This document shows, one piece after another, positions 18,351-28,369 of a stretch of DNA of 64,000 bases. The position numbers and the translations under genes were made by a program. How positions within the stretch are numbered: the stretch's first letter is position 1; each line of letters starts with the position of its first letter. The stretch is taken from the NCBI RefSeq assembly GCF_900104695.1, contig NZ_FNSW01000001.1, forward strand, positions 2,852,001 to 2,916,000. The letters are read 5' to 3'. Origin of the DNA: Paenibacillus sp. GP183 (GTDB lineage Bacteria > Bacillota > Bacilli > Paenibacillales > NBRC-103111). The notes below the pieces were generated by a model, which had not been told where the DNA came from, searched no databases, and worked only from the letters and a program-made list of their open reading frames with translations.

Positions 18351-19412
18351 TGTACAGTATTTTGTAATTTATGAATATATAGTTTATGGTCTATGATAGA
18401 TTCTTACTTAATGAAAGCTCGCCCGACCATCATCACAAACCAAAATTTATTGTGCCAAACTGCCCGTATCGTAGTGATAAACAACACCGAGCCATATGTA
18501 CAAAAACCATTTTTTTGTGAGCATGTCAAAAGAAATAGTATCCGTTAGCAGAACAATGAGTTGCTATACGGTAGCCTTGTCGTTTTCGAATTATTTTTGA
18601 TTCGTTTGCGCTTCGTACTAATCTGCCACTTGATGCCGAACTTGTCCTCCAGACGACAAACAGGCTTTCCCAGAATTGCTTTTCGAGCGCCATAGTCACG
18701 TTGCCGCTTCAGACAGCTTGGTGAACGCCTGCTGTGCTTCCTCATCCGTTTTGAACTCGAGGTTCAGATCAAAACCACTACTACGTCCCGGCGGCTCGTG
18801 CATGGTATCGGCGATAAAGATTTGCGTTTTGGCGGGATTCATGATGTCACCCTCTCGGATCATTATTTTCATAGCCTGATACTTGGGACGGTCGAAATCC
18901 TTTTCGCTCTGTTTATCCTCGAAAATGTAGATTCCTCAATGCCAAGCGATCGCATCTTCTTTTACTGGCGCTCGGTGTTTTGATGTTTTGCCGATACACG
19001 AACATAACGGAATTATACCCGTTTCTGCTTTTCAATAGTTTGGACGTGTCTGAATTCTTTGTTATTACTCCTTCCACTTCGTTAAGTATTTTTTTTAAAT
19101 ATATTTTTGCATCATGGTTCTTGGCAGAAAGGTAAGTAAGGGGTTTGGAAGACAAGGAGTCAAAGGTGGATCATATCGGATGGTTTTCGATTGTACGATG
19201 TGATTCAGAACAATCTAGCGATCCTACCTGTATGCAAATCAAAAGTATTGGGAAATGCCATGGTTGATTCTGGTGGTTTATCATGTACAGAATTAGTTTA
19301 TATATAACTAAATATGCATGCTGTTGTCATAATTGACGGCAGCACTTCAAATTGCCGTGGAAACATGTATTACCTGTATGGTATCCCATTCGTTCTCGAA
19401 ATCAATACAACC
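18351..19412. other. Degenerate region between IS1380 and DUF2334 gene
   Basis: About 1.06 kb with no intact gene. The only recognisable content is the VOC pseudogene near 18570-18856. The remainder is A+T-rich with many stops in all frames. Confidence 0.5.
18570..18856 (-). pseudogene. VOC-family (PhnB-like glyoxalase fold) pseudogene
   Basis: Minus strand encodes MNPAKTQIFIADTMHEPPGR, then FDLNLEFKTDEEAQQAFTKLSE and, after a lost G at about 18717, VTMALEKQFWESLF, and after a second shift LEDKFGIKWQIST. This is the usual order in PhnB-like VOC proteins (SGF.LNLEF..., GG.VTMPLEK.FWG..., DKFG..W). The two frameshifts and missing N-terminal half make it non-functional. Confidence 0.72.
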
Positions 19413-19453
19413 AAAAAGCCACTGCTTCTTACATTTCGAAGCAGTGGCTTTTT
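19413..19453. terminator. Terminator of DUF2334 gene
   Basis: AAAAAGCCACTGCTTC and GAAGCAGTGGCTTTTT form a 16-bp stem, with A-run and T-run on either side, so it can act in both directions. It lies just after the stop of the DUF2334 gene. Confidence 0.88.
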
Positions 19454-19458
19454 AAAAT

Positions 19459-21408
19459 TTAATTCCTCATCTCAAAAGAAAGTGCGGTATCCAAAATACC
19501 GTCCGTTGGGTTGTACAAGGCGAGATCGCTTTTGCCATTCCCATCGAGGTCTGCTATCAGCAGCTGTTGACCCACCTGCCCCCACGGACCAAAACGTGAA
19601 AGATAACGATAATTGTTTTCTTCTGTTCTCAAATACACCTTATACGTATGCCGATCCCGGTCAAAGCGAAGCAGATCCAGCTTGCCATCCCCATTAAAAT
19701 CACCCAGCATCAGCTTTCCACTCTCAGCAGGGACCGCAAACTGTACGTCCACCGCTCTCCACTTCAGCAAGGCGGGATCGAGCTCAAATTTGTAACCGCT
19801 GCTTGTGCCTGATTTTGAAAAAAATAAGCTTTGAACCCCATTCTCTTCAACAACTTGGAACAGCCTGGAGCCGGGCCTGCTAAACAAATATGGTTCGAGC
19901 AGCTTTGTGGTACCGCCTTGTAAATAAACACCGACGAGACGGGTTTTGTCTGCACTTACCCCTGCGACAGCCCACGCATCGTTCGGTTGGCGAAGTACAT
20001 AGAGATTTTGCAGTTCACCTTGAGGAAATGTTCTTGTCTGATTTATTTGGAATGTGCTTCCCGTAGAAAGGAACGTCTCCAGTTTTCCGCTGGGATGAAC
20101 GATCCACAAATCCTTTTTGCCGTCTGCATTGGCATCAGCTAATGCGTAAGCCGCCCCCTTGGTGTAGGGGATTTTCGCCCAAAGCTGCTCATCGTTTTGC
20201 GGCTTATTGCGAATACCGCCAAATCTGCCGGGGGTTACCGTTATTTCTCCGCTGCTCAGATCCCAGGAAATAACATCTGCCTGACCGTCACCAGTTACAT
20301 CGCCTAGTTGAATATTTACCTTCCTTTTGGACAACTGCAAGCTTTCGCTCGGTGTAAAGGGAACGCAATCATGCAGCGAATAGAACTCATAATGCTGGGC
20401 ACGAACCCCTGTAATGATTTTCTGCAAATAGGTTACAGCCTCCCGAGGATAGGTGTAAACCGGGATTCCATCCCGAATTAAAGGCTTTCCTTCTGCATCC
20501 GCAGCTGCGGTCAGATGTTTGAATTCCAAAAAAGGATGATAGAAAAAAGACGCGATTTGATTGGTTTTACCCAGCTTATCCAAAATGACATGCTCATCCT
20601 TGTTATAAGGCACATAGCCAAAAGGTGTCGGAATATAAACAGCCCCCAGCGAGGAGACGCCGCTCATCACATTGCGCTTGTTGATCGATTTGACGTCATC
20701 CGTAACCTTGGAACCATGCACATCCGGCTGATAATTCAGACCAAAATAACCGCGAATAAACTGATCCTGCTTGAGCGTTGAATGATAGTGCGGAGCTTCC
20801 CAGAACCTCGGCTCAAATCCAGAATTATGCATGATCTGAATACCTTGATTCAGCCGCGTTTCGGCAAAAGATATCGTCTTACTGTCATTTGCGCCCTGCA
20901 CATTAAGTTCACTGCCAATAGCCGTTTCGTGGCCGCGGTCTTTCCGCGGCACTGTCCCGTATTGATGCGTGTAGCCATGCATGCCGATTACGGCTCCACC
21001 CTGCTCAGCTTCGTGCAGGACCGTTCTGAAAGCCGCTGTATATTCACTCTCGGAGTTATCCAATGCTTGATCGTACTTGCTTCCGTCTGGGTAAAAATTA
21101 AGCCAGCGCGGGATGATCGCCATTTGAACCGGCACTTTTTGGTCACGAAGATAATTCAGCACCGCTCTAAGCTGGCCCAGTTTCTCTATCGAATCAAATT
21201 GGCCGCCAGGCCCAATGTCCTCCAGACGCAGCAGCACAACCTTGGGATTTTCATCTTCTTCGGCTACAGATTTAGCCTCTCCCATGAAGAGCGTACCGAT
21301 CAGCAGCAACGCAATCGTCAGTATGACATATCGATGTAAATGGATGCCAAATCCCTTTTTCACTTGAGAGTAAGCCCTTCTTTTTGGGGAGTATTTTGTT
21401 TCTTCCAT
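19459..21408 (-). CDS. DUF2334 deacetylase-like protein with FG-GAP/VCBS repeats
   Basis: 649 residues, exported. A basic N-terminus and hydrophobic segment (about 27-46) act as a signal anchor. Residues about 55-365 are DUF2334, a polysaccharide-deacetylase-like NodB fold (RLEDIGPGGQF, MHGYTHQYG, FWEAPHYHST). The C-terminal half carries FG-GAP-type repeats with Ca2+-loop motifs DVTGDGQAD, DANADGKKDL, DFNGDGKLDL and DLDGNGKSDL. It probably acts on cell-surface or extracellular glycans, with the repeats forming a beta-propeller. Substrate unknown. Confidence 0.85.
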   Translation of the reverse strand: MEETKYSPKRRAYSQVKKGFGIHLHRYVILTIALLLIGTLFMGEAKSVAEEDENPKVVLLRLEDIGPGGQFDSIEKLGQLRAVLNYLRDQKVPVQMAIIPRWLNFYPDGSKYDQALDNSESEYTAAFRTVLHEAEQGGAVIGMHGYTHQYGTVPRKDRGHETAIGSELNVQGANDSKTISFAETRLNQGIQIMHNSGFEPRFWEAPHYHSTLKQDQFIRGYFGLNYQPDVHGSKVTDDVKSINKRNVMSGVSSLGAVYIPTPFGYVPYNKDEHVILDKLGKTNQIASFFYHPFLEFKHLTAAADAEGKPLIRDGIPVYTYPREAVTYLQKIITGVRAQHYEFYSLHDCVPFTPSESLQLSKRKVNIQLGDVTGDGQADVISWDLSSGEITVTPGRFGGIRNKPQNDEQLWAKIPYTKGAAYALADANADGKKDLWIVHPSGKLETFLSTGSTFQINQTRTFPQGELQNLYVLRQPNDAWAVAGVSADKTRLVGVYLQGGTTKLLEPYLFSRPGSRLFQVVEENGVQSLFFSKSGTSSGYKFELDPALLKWRAVDVQFAVPAESGKLMLGDFNGDGKLDLLRFDRDRHTYKVYLRTEENNYRYLSRFGPWGQVGQQLLIADLDGNGKSDLALYNPTDGILDTALSFEMRN

Positions 21409-21487
21409 ACCTAAAGTATACCACTATAAAGAGTTTTCGAGTTGTCTAAAAATAATACTTTTCGACAACCTGTTTCCATTAACCTCA

Positions 21488-22180
21488 TTGGAACCGATCA
21501 AAAGTTGCCTCTTTAGTGCAGAAGGCCACTATAAGAAGGTTTTGTGCTTGATACAGGAAATGGGGAGATCAGGTCGATTATTAGGTGCAAACGCAGATCT
21601 TCACCGCAAGGAGACGGTTCAACGCCTAGGGAGGCAGAGAATTTGCTTTATAGCAGAATTGCCTAATCAGAAATGGGTGACCGACATCACACAATATGTC
21701 GTAGGTGACCAGTGGTTGTACTTGTCTGCAAAAATAAAGGATCTATGCACCAAGGAGATAGTCGCCTACCAGATGAGTTTACTAATGACACAGTCTATGT
21801 GTTAGAAACGTTTTAACAAGCATTTGCACAGTAAAATGACGTGACCGGTTTGATTGTACATAGCGAACAAGGGTGCCATTACACGTCCCATGCATACCAT
21901 GACATGCTACCACAGGTTGCCGCCCAATTCAGCAAGTCACGTCGCGGCAATTGTTTTGACAATACCGCGATTGAAAGCTTCTTTTCTCATCTGAAATCAG
22001 AAGCGATCTACCCTTATGATATTCATACGAGATGATCTGGCAGAAGCTCAAAGAAGAATTGAAGAATTTATTCGAGTTTACAAATGTGCAACGAATTAAA
22101 TTAAAACTAAACAAGCTGACGCCTTTAGAATACAGACGCCAGCTTGTAGCTTATGGGCTTTTTTCAATGTCTACAAAAAG
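21488..22180 (+). pseudogene. IS3-family transposase (OrfB) remnant
   Basis: Three frame pieces: NQKWVTDITQYVVGDQWLYL (first catalytic Asp), IVHSEQGCHYTSHAYHDML with RGNCFDNTAIESFFSHLKSE (catalytic Glu), and RIKLKLNKLTPLEYRRQL (tail). The usual HSDQG is HSEQG here. At least two frameshifts and a missing OrfA show an inactive relic. Confidence 0.85.
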
Positions 22181-22255
22181 GGGTGTTAGTGTGGAGAACT
22201 TTAGCTTAAGAGACGGCCATTGTATTACAAAAATAACCGAAATTGATCTATGAGC

Positions 22256-22576
22256 TTATCTCTCTACAATTATATCTGCTCCAAATAATTTTGTTGCTTC
22301 ATCCCACGCCAAATTAATCATTAATCTATTTGAAGCAAAAGAATAATAAGAAGACATGTATAATGCAATAGCATTTATAAAATCCTGCTGATCAAGGTGA
22401 CAAAGGGTCCCATACGTATAACCCTTAGCCGAAAATCCGTTCTTACCATCATAAAAAAGCTCGACATTATAAACATTATGCGGTTCGCTTCCTTCGACTA
22501 CTCTTCTGTTCCCCTGTGACGCGATATATACATGAACAGAGTCTATTACATCTTGTTCATCCAATATTATCTTCAT
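22256..22576 (-). CDS. YxcD-like DUF2653 family protein
   Basis: 106 residues, soluble, acidic (MKIILDEQDVIDSVHVYIAS, LCHLDQQDFINAIALYMSSY). The ILDEQDVID start and LDQQDFINAIA segment match the DUF2653 (YxcD) family. Its ATG overlaps by spacing of 3 bp the stop of the upstream secreted-protein gene, so the two form an operon. Function unknown. Confidence 0.7.
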   Translation of the reverse strand: MKIILDEQDVIDSVHVYIASQGNRRVVEGSEPHNVYNVELFYDGKNGFSAKGYTYGTLCHLDQQDFINAIALYMSSYYSFASNRLMINLAWDEATKLFGADIIVER

Positions 22577-22579
22577 TGA

Positions 22580-23245
22580 TTAATAACTTCTCCTTCTTGT
22601 AAATAAACTTACGACTAAAACAATAAGCCAAATGACAATTAATAGGACAACGATATCCATAATAATCGTTAGAAGTGAAAACGGCTGGTGAACATAGCCA
22701 CCACCTGCCATCGGATAATATCCGCCCCATGGATGGATCATAGAACCGAGCATGGTTCCCGCGGCAAATGCCCCCACAACTGGCCAGAAATGGCTTGTAC
22801 GGTATCCATTTGGAGGAGCATTGTAATACGTGCTTCCTCCAAAATACGCGCGTCCATTATTTGGATTTACTCTGCTCCCATCAGCTACATTTGTAGGTCT
22901 TTGATAGCCGCTATTATATGTTGTACCGCTTTTAGTGCTGCCAGTACTTGAACTGTTGGGTACGTTAGACTTATTTGATGCTCCACCACTAAAGCCGTTT
23001 GAGCCAGTGCTAGGTGATGTTACTTTTCCACTGGATCCGCCCGAGAAACCACCAGAAGACGTAGATCCTGAATTATTTTGGGCAGGAGGAGCGTTGTGAA
23101 AAGTTGAATCTCTTGTAGAAAAAGAACCTGAACGCGAAGAGGTACTTGGCGCGCTTCCCTTTGCATAAGAGATTGCAGAAATTGTGAAGGACGAATTTGC
23201 AATAAGCATAAAAATTATAATACTTGCTAACAATTTTTTACACAT
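22580..23245 (-). CDS. Ser/Gly-rich secreted membrane-anchored protein
   Basis: 221 residues: signal peptide (residues 1-28), a low-complexity Ser/Gly/Asn/Thr region with FSGGSSGK- and FSGGASNK-type repeats (30-110), a Tyr/Gly/Pro-rich stretch, and a C-terminal transmembrane helix about 185-215 followed by RRRSY. It is transcribed with the DUF2653 gene. No catalytic motif is seen; a surface or envelope role is likely. Confidence 0.7.
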   Translation of the reverse strand: MCKKLLASIIIFMLIANSSFTISAISYAKGSAPSTSSRSGSFSTRDSTFHNAPPAQNNSGSTSSGGFSGGSSGKVTSPSTGSNGFSGGASNKSNVPNSSSTGSTKSGTTYNSGYQRPTNVADGSRVNPNNGRAYFGGSTYYNAPPNGYRTSHFWPVVGAFAAGTMLGSMIHPWGGYYPMAGGGYVHQPFSLLTIIMDIVVLLIVIWLIVLVVSLFTRRRSY

Positions 23246-23552
23246 ACCGATTTCCTCCCTCTATATTTTTATGCTATCTATTTTGAATTCCTTTAAATGT
23301 CTGGCAGTTATCTCTTAAAGTATAATACGATGCTATCCCTTCAAAGTTCCATAAAGAATTGTAAAGAACCTTTAAACAAACTAACTAACATAAAGAAGGA
23401 GCTCGGAATTAACAAACAATTTTGAGCCTAAATGAGGGGTGAGTGAGCCAGAAAGGCATGACAGACTCGTTCATGAAAATGGTTTTCAGAAATCGGCATG
23501 GCAAACAAACCGAGAAAGTCGGGTTTTTCAAAAGGGTATAGTTAGGCAGACT
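23246..23552. other. Intergenic with IS boundary, no gene
   Basis: About 307 bases. The first part is the leader of the secreted-protein gene; the second is the left flank of the following transposase. No inverted repeat could be assigned with confidence. Confidence 0.4.
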
Positions 23553-25067
23553 TTAAGCGGCACTTGCTGCTTCGAGCCATTCTTTAACGGCGAAGATCTG
23601 TTTGTTCTTCTTAGTCACTTCAAACCAAGCGTCCGCATGTTGGCACATGGCGATTAACGTTGTGCGTATGGTCCAGTGGCGGGAGCTTCTGCCCTTAGAA
23701 TTTTCCAGCTTGTAATCAATCTTTTGACGCTTATTGCATCGTTCCACAGCAGTACGCTTGGCATACCGGATACGCCACTCCTTACTATCTCGGCGAATGC
23801 GGGGAAAGAGCCGAGGGTTATCGGATGTGGACGTATAAAATGTTCTTCCGTATTTGGAGGGTGAGCACGGGGTCTCACATATCCAGTTGCCGCACTTCGC
23901 AGGGCAACGCCACTTCCGGCGATGGGTCTTGGCAAGCTTACCCCAATGAACCATCTTTCGACCGATTGGACAGATAGGCACACCGTCCTTTCCAATGGTA
24001 AAATCATCTTGTACCAGCTTGCTCCAACGCCTGAGATTCAGGTCGATGATGGTGCAAACATCATCGTGTTCGAGCATGGTATATATGGGGAGCGAGTCGT
24101 GGGCGGAATCCAGAATTGCCTCTCCGAACTTCCAATGTGGGTACCAGTGGCGTAGCTCTTGGTACCCGCATATCCAAGACACCGAGTCGTGCTGACTTGC
24201 GCGGAAATAGCGCAAATAGATGGGTAAATCATGAGGGCTGTCCGCGGCGCAAAACACGTAAAGCGTTCGGCCGAAGTAGTACTTTTCACGGTAGCTGTCC
24301 CAGCCCCAATTGGCGTCGGGATCTGAGAACTGCCGCTTACAGCCGCACTTCCAGTTTCCGCCTTTGCGGCAGTCACAAAGGAATTTGCCGAAGGAACGGG
24401 CGCCTGTTTCAACCGCAGAACCATCACCAATGACACTAAGCGCGTTCGTATCACCAAGCAATCCTATGGTGGCAGAGGGTAGGACGAATTGGGATTGAAA
24501 CAATCGCTGAAGAAGATCATGCTCTTTTGAAGCGTAATGAATGGAACCTGCAGAACGCAGCACACGAGCGACAAGCTTGTCGGTAATCTTCGGATTTCTA
24601 GGGTCGAGTTTTTCGTTCTTCTTGCCTTTCTCGCGCGGCTTGCGAAGCGGCCTTTTGTTTCGGCCGGTTTTGTGAGCGCCCTCCGAGAGCCAAAGACGAC
24701 GGAAGAAATCATAGAAGGTTCCCACGCCAGGCGTGTCATCTTTGATAAAGCCGCTAAGGATGGCGTAGACAGGAAGAGTTCGCAGCTTGTAGACCCAATC
24801 GTCGATGCTTACCACCTGAAGCTTGTGCATGAGAAGCAAGCTGCGAAGAAGATCCGCGGGGTCGCGAGGTTTACGGCCTTTGGGACTTGCTGAGTATCTG
24901 TGTTTCAAGAGAGAAGTCGTTTGGGACAAATCGATTGCCGACACCCAGTTGATGAGATCTGAGTAGAATTGCTGCATAAATTCGGGACTGTACTCCTTTT
25001 TCAAATGCTCGACGGCAAAACGAATAAATGCTGAATGGGATCGCGGGACTGGAAGCAATAAAAACAC
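23553..25067 (-). CDS. DDE transposase, family unassigned
   Basis: 504 residues. The N-terminal half contains a PADLLRSLLLMHKLQVVSID segment as in IS4/IS5-superfamily and IS1182-like transposases; the middle has a DGSAVETGARSFGKFLCDC stretch with a likely catalytic Asp and a Cys cluster (CDCRKGGNWKCGCKRQF); later there is a second Cys-rich block (CPAKCGNWICETPC) and ERCNKRQKIDYKLENSKGRS with the probable Glu. The frame is intact. Terminal repeats of the element were not resolved. Family is inferred. Confidence 0.7.
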   Translation of the reverse strand: MFLLLPVPRSHSAFIRFAVEHLKKEYSPEFMQQFYSDLINWVSAIDLSQTTSLLKHRYSASPKGRKPRDPADLLRSLLLMHKLQVVSIDDWVYKLRTLPVYAILSGFIKDDTPGVGTFYDFFRRLWLSEGAHKTGRNKRPLRKPREKGKKNEKLDPRNPKITDKLVARVLRSAGSIHYASKEHDLLQRLFQSQFVLPSATIGLLGDTNALSVIGDGSAVETGARSFGKFLCDCRKGGNWKCGCKRQFSDPDANWGWDSYREKYYFGRTLYVFCAADSPHDLPIYLRYFRASQHDSVSWICGYQELRHWYPHWKFGEAILDSAHDSLPIYTMLEHDDVCTIIDLNLRRWSKLVQDDFTIGKDGVPICPIGRKMVHWGKLAKTHRRKWRCPAKCGNWICETPCSPSKYGRTFYTSTSDNPRLFPRIRRDSKEWRIRYAKRTAVERCNKRQKIDYKLENSKGRSSRHWTIRTTLIAMCQHADAWFEVTKKNKQIFAVKEWLEAASAA

Positions 25068-25296
25068 CCAATTCTCAGTAAGATAGGCGAAAAAAGATGC
25101 CTTCCTGGCGATTATTAAGGTGATTTGGAAATGTCAAGGGAAATTTTCGTCCGCCCCTATTTTTTGAGGTGAAACGAAAAAAGCCCTAGCCGTGAGGCTA
25201 GAACCAGTAAGGGATTTTGTTATTCCGAGAAGCTATATAAAAATATTGAGGTGAGTAAAGCAGAACTGGATTCAAAATAAGAAGAAATTCGAGATA

Positions 25297-25674
25297 TTAT
25301 TTACCGATATGGTGGTGATGTAATTCCTCGATCAATTCCTGAAGTGCAGCGCGCTCTTCTTTCGCCAGTTGCAATTCCTCTTTAACAAGGGTCAATTCTT
25401 CCATAACCGTATCGTGCGTTTCATTTAATACCCGTTCTTGATTTTCTCCCGCTTTCGTAGCCACATAGCCCAATATCGGCAGGGCTACACCTTGGAATAT
25501 ACTTTGTACAATGTATTGAACCCATCCTACCAGATCGGTTGGATGCTGAAAGAAAAGTGGTACTATGACAAGCGCAAAAATGAGGTAAAAACAACCCATT
25601 GTAGAAAGGAGTATTGCCAGCTTATTACCTAACCAATCATTAAAATGTCTCATCAATGAAGCTCTCCTTTGCAT
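25297..25674 (-). CDS. Small membrane protein with C-terminal coiled coil
   Basis: 125 residues: two hydrophobic segments (about 16-40 and 55-73), then a Glu/Leu-rich coiled coil (about 78-118) ending HHHHIGK. The His cluster could bind metal. A 3' fragment of a near-identical paralogue lies at 14288-14420, so the family was duplicated here. It fits no family I can name with confidence; an envelope scaffolding or metal-linked role is only a guess. Confidence 0.6.
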   Translation of the reverse strand: MQRRASLMRHFNDWLGNKLAILLSTMGCFYLIFALVIVPLFFQHPTDLVGWVQYIVQSIFQGVALPILGYVATKAGENQERVLNETHDTVMEELTLVKEELQLAKEERAALQELIEELHHHHIGK

Positions 25675-25741
25675 CAGATATAACAGTATTGTATCAAAAA
25701 TCCTTAGATATTGCCTATTGGAAACAGGTCAAAAAAATAAC

Positions 25742-26920
25742 TATATAGACGGCATTTAAGAATCCTACATTTGGACGCATAGTCGATCGATAATGTTCAT
25801 TGGTTCTTTACTGATTTCATCCATGAAGGATTTTACGGCATTCCTAATTTCATTCGTTGTTGAAAAGAAGACATTGTAAATGACAGATTGTTTAAGCCAT
25901 CCCCACAGACCCTCCACAATGTTGAATTCAGGGCTATATGGGGGAAGGAACATTAATTCCAATTTCCCGGCGTTTTGATCAAGAAAGGGCTGGAGTAATT
26001 TGGCGTGATGGATTCTTGCATTATCCAAAACTATGATGGTCTTGCCTTCAGGGTATTTACTGATAACGTTCTGCAAAAACGATAGAAACACCTGTGCATC
26101 GTATTGCTCATGTTCTTCCCAGTAAATATCACCTGTCTCGTAATCAAGTGTAGCCAGTAACTTGGCGCCACGCTGCTTTCCGTAGGTAGGGATGATTTTT
26201 TGCTGGCCTTTGGGAAACCAGGTGCTCATTAACGCCTGATAATCTCGAATCATGCTTTCATCTTCAAACAAGATCCGATCAATTTCGCGGTTTAGTAATT
26301 TTTTTTACCACTTCGAATTCTTGTTTGAATACTTCCTGCTGCTCAGGATTAGCTTTGGCCATCGTGTAAGTAGGTCTTGTGTGAGCGAAGCCCAATCGGT
26401 ATAGAAGTTCCCTGGTTCCTCGTTCGGAGTATTCGACTTGGAATTCGTTCTTGATCCACTTCCGGACAATTCCCGATGTCCAGTTCATTTTTGCAGGGAA
26501 CCCAACGTCAACCGGCTTTTTTTCAACCAAGGTACGATACAGAACCTGCTCCTGTTCTAGCGTAAGTAGGGCAGGTCGCCCTGGAGAGTGCTCCATATTC
26601 AACCCTTCCAATCCGGAAGTACAGTAGTCTTGGATGTAGTTTCCGATTGTATCGAGACCACGGTCGAGAATCTCGGTGATGTTCTTCCGACTATAGCCCG
26701 AGAGGAGTAAGCAAATGCAAAGATATCGTTCGTATAACCTTTTATCATTTGTTTCACGCATCGCGCGTTTCACTTCATCAAGCCGTGTTTCTATATCTTC
26801 AAAAGCAAGGATCTTAGGCATTTGAAGTCACTCCTCTAAACGGTTAAATATCGTCTAGAGAACTAATTAAACATCCAGAGCCTATTCCCTTTATTTGGGT
26901 TCAATGTTGCCGTCTATATA
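25742..26920 (-). mobile_element. IS630-family insertion sequence
   Basis: About 1179 bp. Ends TATATAGACGGCA (left) and CCGTCTATATA (right) are inverted copies that include the TA dinucleotide targeted and duplicated by IS630/Tc1-type elements. It encodes the split HTH and DDE frames. Confidence 0.88.
25765..26821 (-). CDS. IS630 transposase, two frames joined at an A8 run
   Basis: Frame 1 (26821-26279) encodes an HTH region (YSRKNITEILDRGLDTIGNY, PGRPALLT). Frame 2 (26271-25765) encodes the DDE core: FEDES, VLDNARIHHAK, PEFNIVEGLWGWLK. The joint is a run of eight A on the coding strand (V-K-K then I-T-K in frame 1). Removing one A would fuse the frames as ...VVKKLLNREIDRILFEDES. Loss by mutation, or transcriptional slippage at A8, would give the full enzyme; a ribosomal -1 shift would not, since it meets a stop. 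Confidence 0.85.
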
Positions 26921-27207
26921 TCAAGAAGCCGTGAAAATAAACTAATAAACTGCGATCTATCCTAGTTGATATGAAATACTTATATGTTTAAAATGAACAA
27001 ATCTGATCTTTTACATTTTTTTCATAGTTCATATAATGTTCCAGTTCCTTAGTATCTAACTACCTATGGTTCTGGCAATCCCGGGTTGTCAAGCAAATAA
27101 CTGTACGTACATTAGTAAAATAAGTTTTTAATCTTATTTTAATGTTTCATCTGAATTTCCTGTATAAGATTAGAGAGATAGTTAACCTATAAAAGTGGTG
27201 AAAAAAA
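26921..27207. other. Intergenic upstream of FtsW-like genes
   Basis: About 290 bases, A+T-rich; a promoter for the following pair probably lies in the TTTTAATCTTATTTTAATG to TATAAGATT interval, but spacing and sequence are only suggestive. Confidence 0.4.
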
Positions 27208-28341
27208 ATGCTTGTGAAATTGAAAAATCTGGATATCCTTATTTTATTCATATTAGCCTGCTTCTTGGTCATTAGTACAATTGTCATATACAGTGCGACC
27301 TATGGAACCAAATATCAGGGTTTGCACATCAACAATGCTGTAATGTTTCTAGTTTTACTCATTCCCATGCTTCTAATAGCATGCATGGATTATAGAATAA
27401 TTGTCCGTCACTTATCTTGGATTTTATACGGAATATCCATCCTTCTCCTCGTGTACGTCATGTTTAAAGGGATGACCATCAATGGCTCCCGACGATGGAT
27501 CAATCTGGGTATCATGCAATTTCAACCGTCCGAGTTGGCCAAAGTTTTTGTGATCCTCTTGGTAGCTAAACTACTTGAACAAAGAAAAGGGGATACTTTG
27601 CATTTATTTAAAGATATTCTTCCCATTGGGCTGCTAATAGCAATCCCCTTTTTTATTGTGCTTACCCAACCCGATCTCGGGACCTCCATTGTGTTTGTTT
27701 GTATTTTTTTAGGGATGCTTTGGATTGGGAATGTACGAATATCCCATTCGATCATAGGACTTGTTGGATTAGCTAGTATGATCGCGGGGATCACAGCTTT
27801 ATATTTCTATAATTTCAGTCTGTTTTCCAAAATTGTAAAGCCTCATCAGCTGCACCGTATCCAAACATTCTTAAATCCAGCGAGTGATCCTAATCAAAGC
27901 TGGCACGTATTGAATTCAATCAAAGCTGTGGGTACAGGACAGTTTTTAGGCGAGGGATTCAAACACGGGAAGTTCGTACAAGCTGGTTTCATTCCATACG
28001 ACTACGCAGACTCAATTTTTGTCGTCATTGGAGAGGAGTTTGGATTTGCGGGCTCGACGGTTCTTATTCTCTTATACTTTATTCTCATATATCAATTAGT
28101 CAAAATCGCAATGGATTGTGACGATTTGTCTGGGACTTATGTTGTGATTGGGGTCATATCCATGTTCACACTGCAAATATTCGAAAACATAGCCATGCAT
28201 ACCGGGCTGATGCCGCTAACGGGAATTGCTTTGCCTTTTATCAGTTACGGAGGAAGTTCACTCATGACGAATATGATTTCCATTGGTTTAGTCCTAAGTA
28301 TTAAGATTCATGGAAAGAAACCTTTTTTGCTCGGAGATTAG
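27208..28341 (+). CDS. FtsW/RodA/SpoVE family peptidoglycan polymerase
   Basis: 377 residues with ten transmembrane segments. Family motifs include MTINGSRRWINLGIMQFQPSE (SEDS active-site region), TQPDLGTS, and the C-terminal LPLTGIALPFISYGGSSL. SEDS proteins are lipid II glycosyltransferases acting in the cytoplasmic membrane with a class B PBP. It lies 28 bp before a second such gene. No PBP is adjacent. GGTG near the ATG serves as ribosome site. Confidence 0.9.
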   Translation: MLVKLKNLDILILFILACFLVISTIVIYSATYGTKYQGLHINNAVMFLVLLIPMLLIACMDYRIIVRHLSWILYGISILLLVYVMFKGMTINGSRRWINLGIMQFQPSELAKVFVILLVAKLLEQRKGDTLHLFKDILPIGLLIAIPFFIVLTQPDLGTSIVFVCIFLGMLWIGNVRISHSIIGLVGLASMIAGITALYFYNFSLFSKIVKPHQLHRIQTFLNPASDPNQSWHVLNSIKAVGTGQFLGEGFKHGKFVQAGFIPYDYADSIFVVIGEEFGFAGSTVLILLYFILIYQLVKIAMDCDDLSGTYVVIGVISMFTLQIFENIAMHTGLMPLTGIALPFISYGGSSLMTNMISIGLVLSIKIHGKKPFLLGD

Positions 28342-28369
28342 CCAAAAATAAGAAGAAGGGGGAAACGAA

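Noticed and set aside
18545-18745. 66-residue minus ORF
   Set aside because: A shifted fragment of the VOC pseudogene, not a gene.
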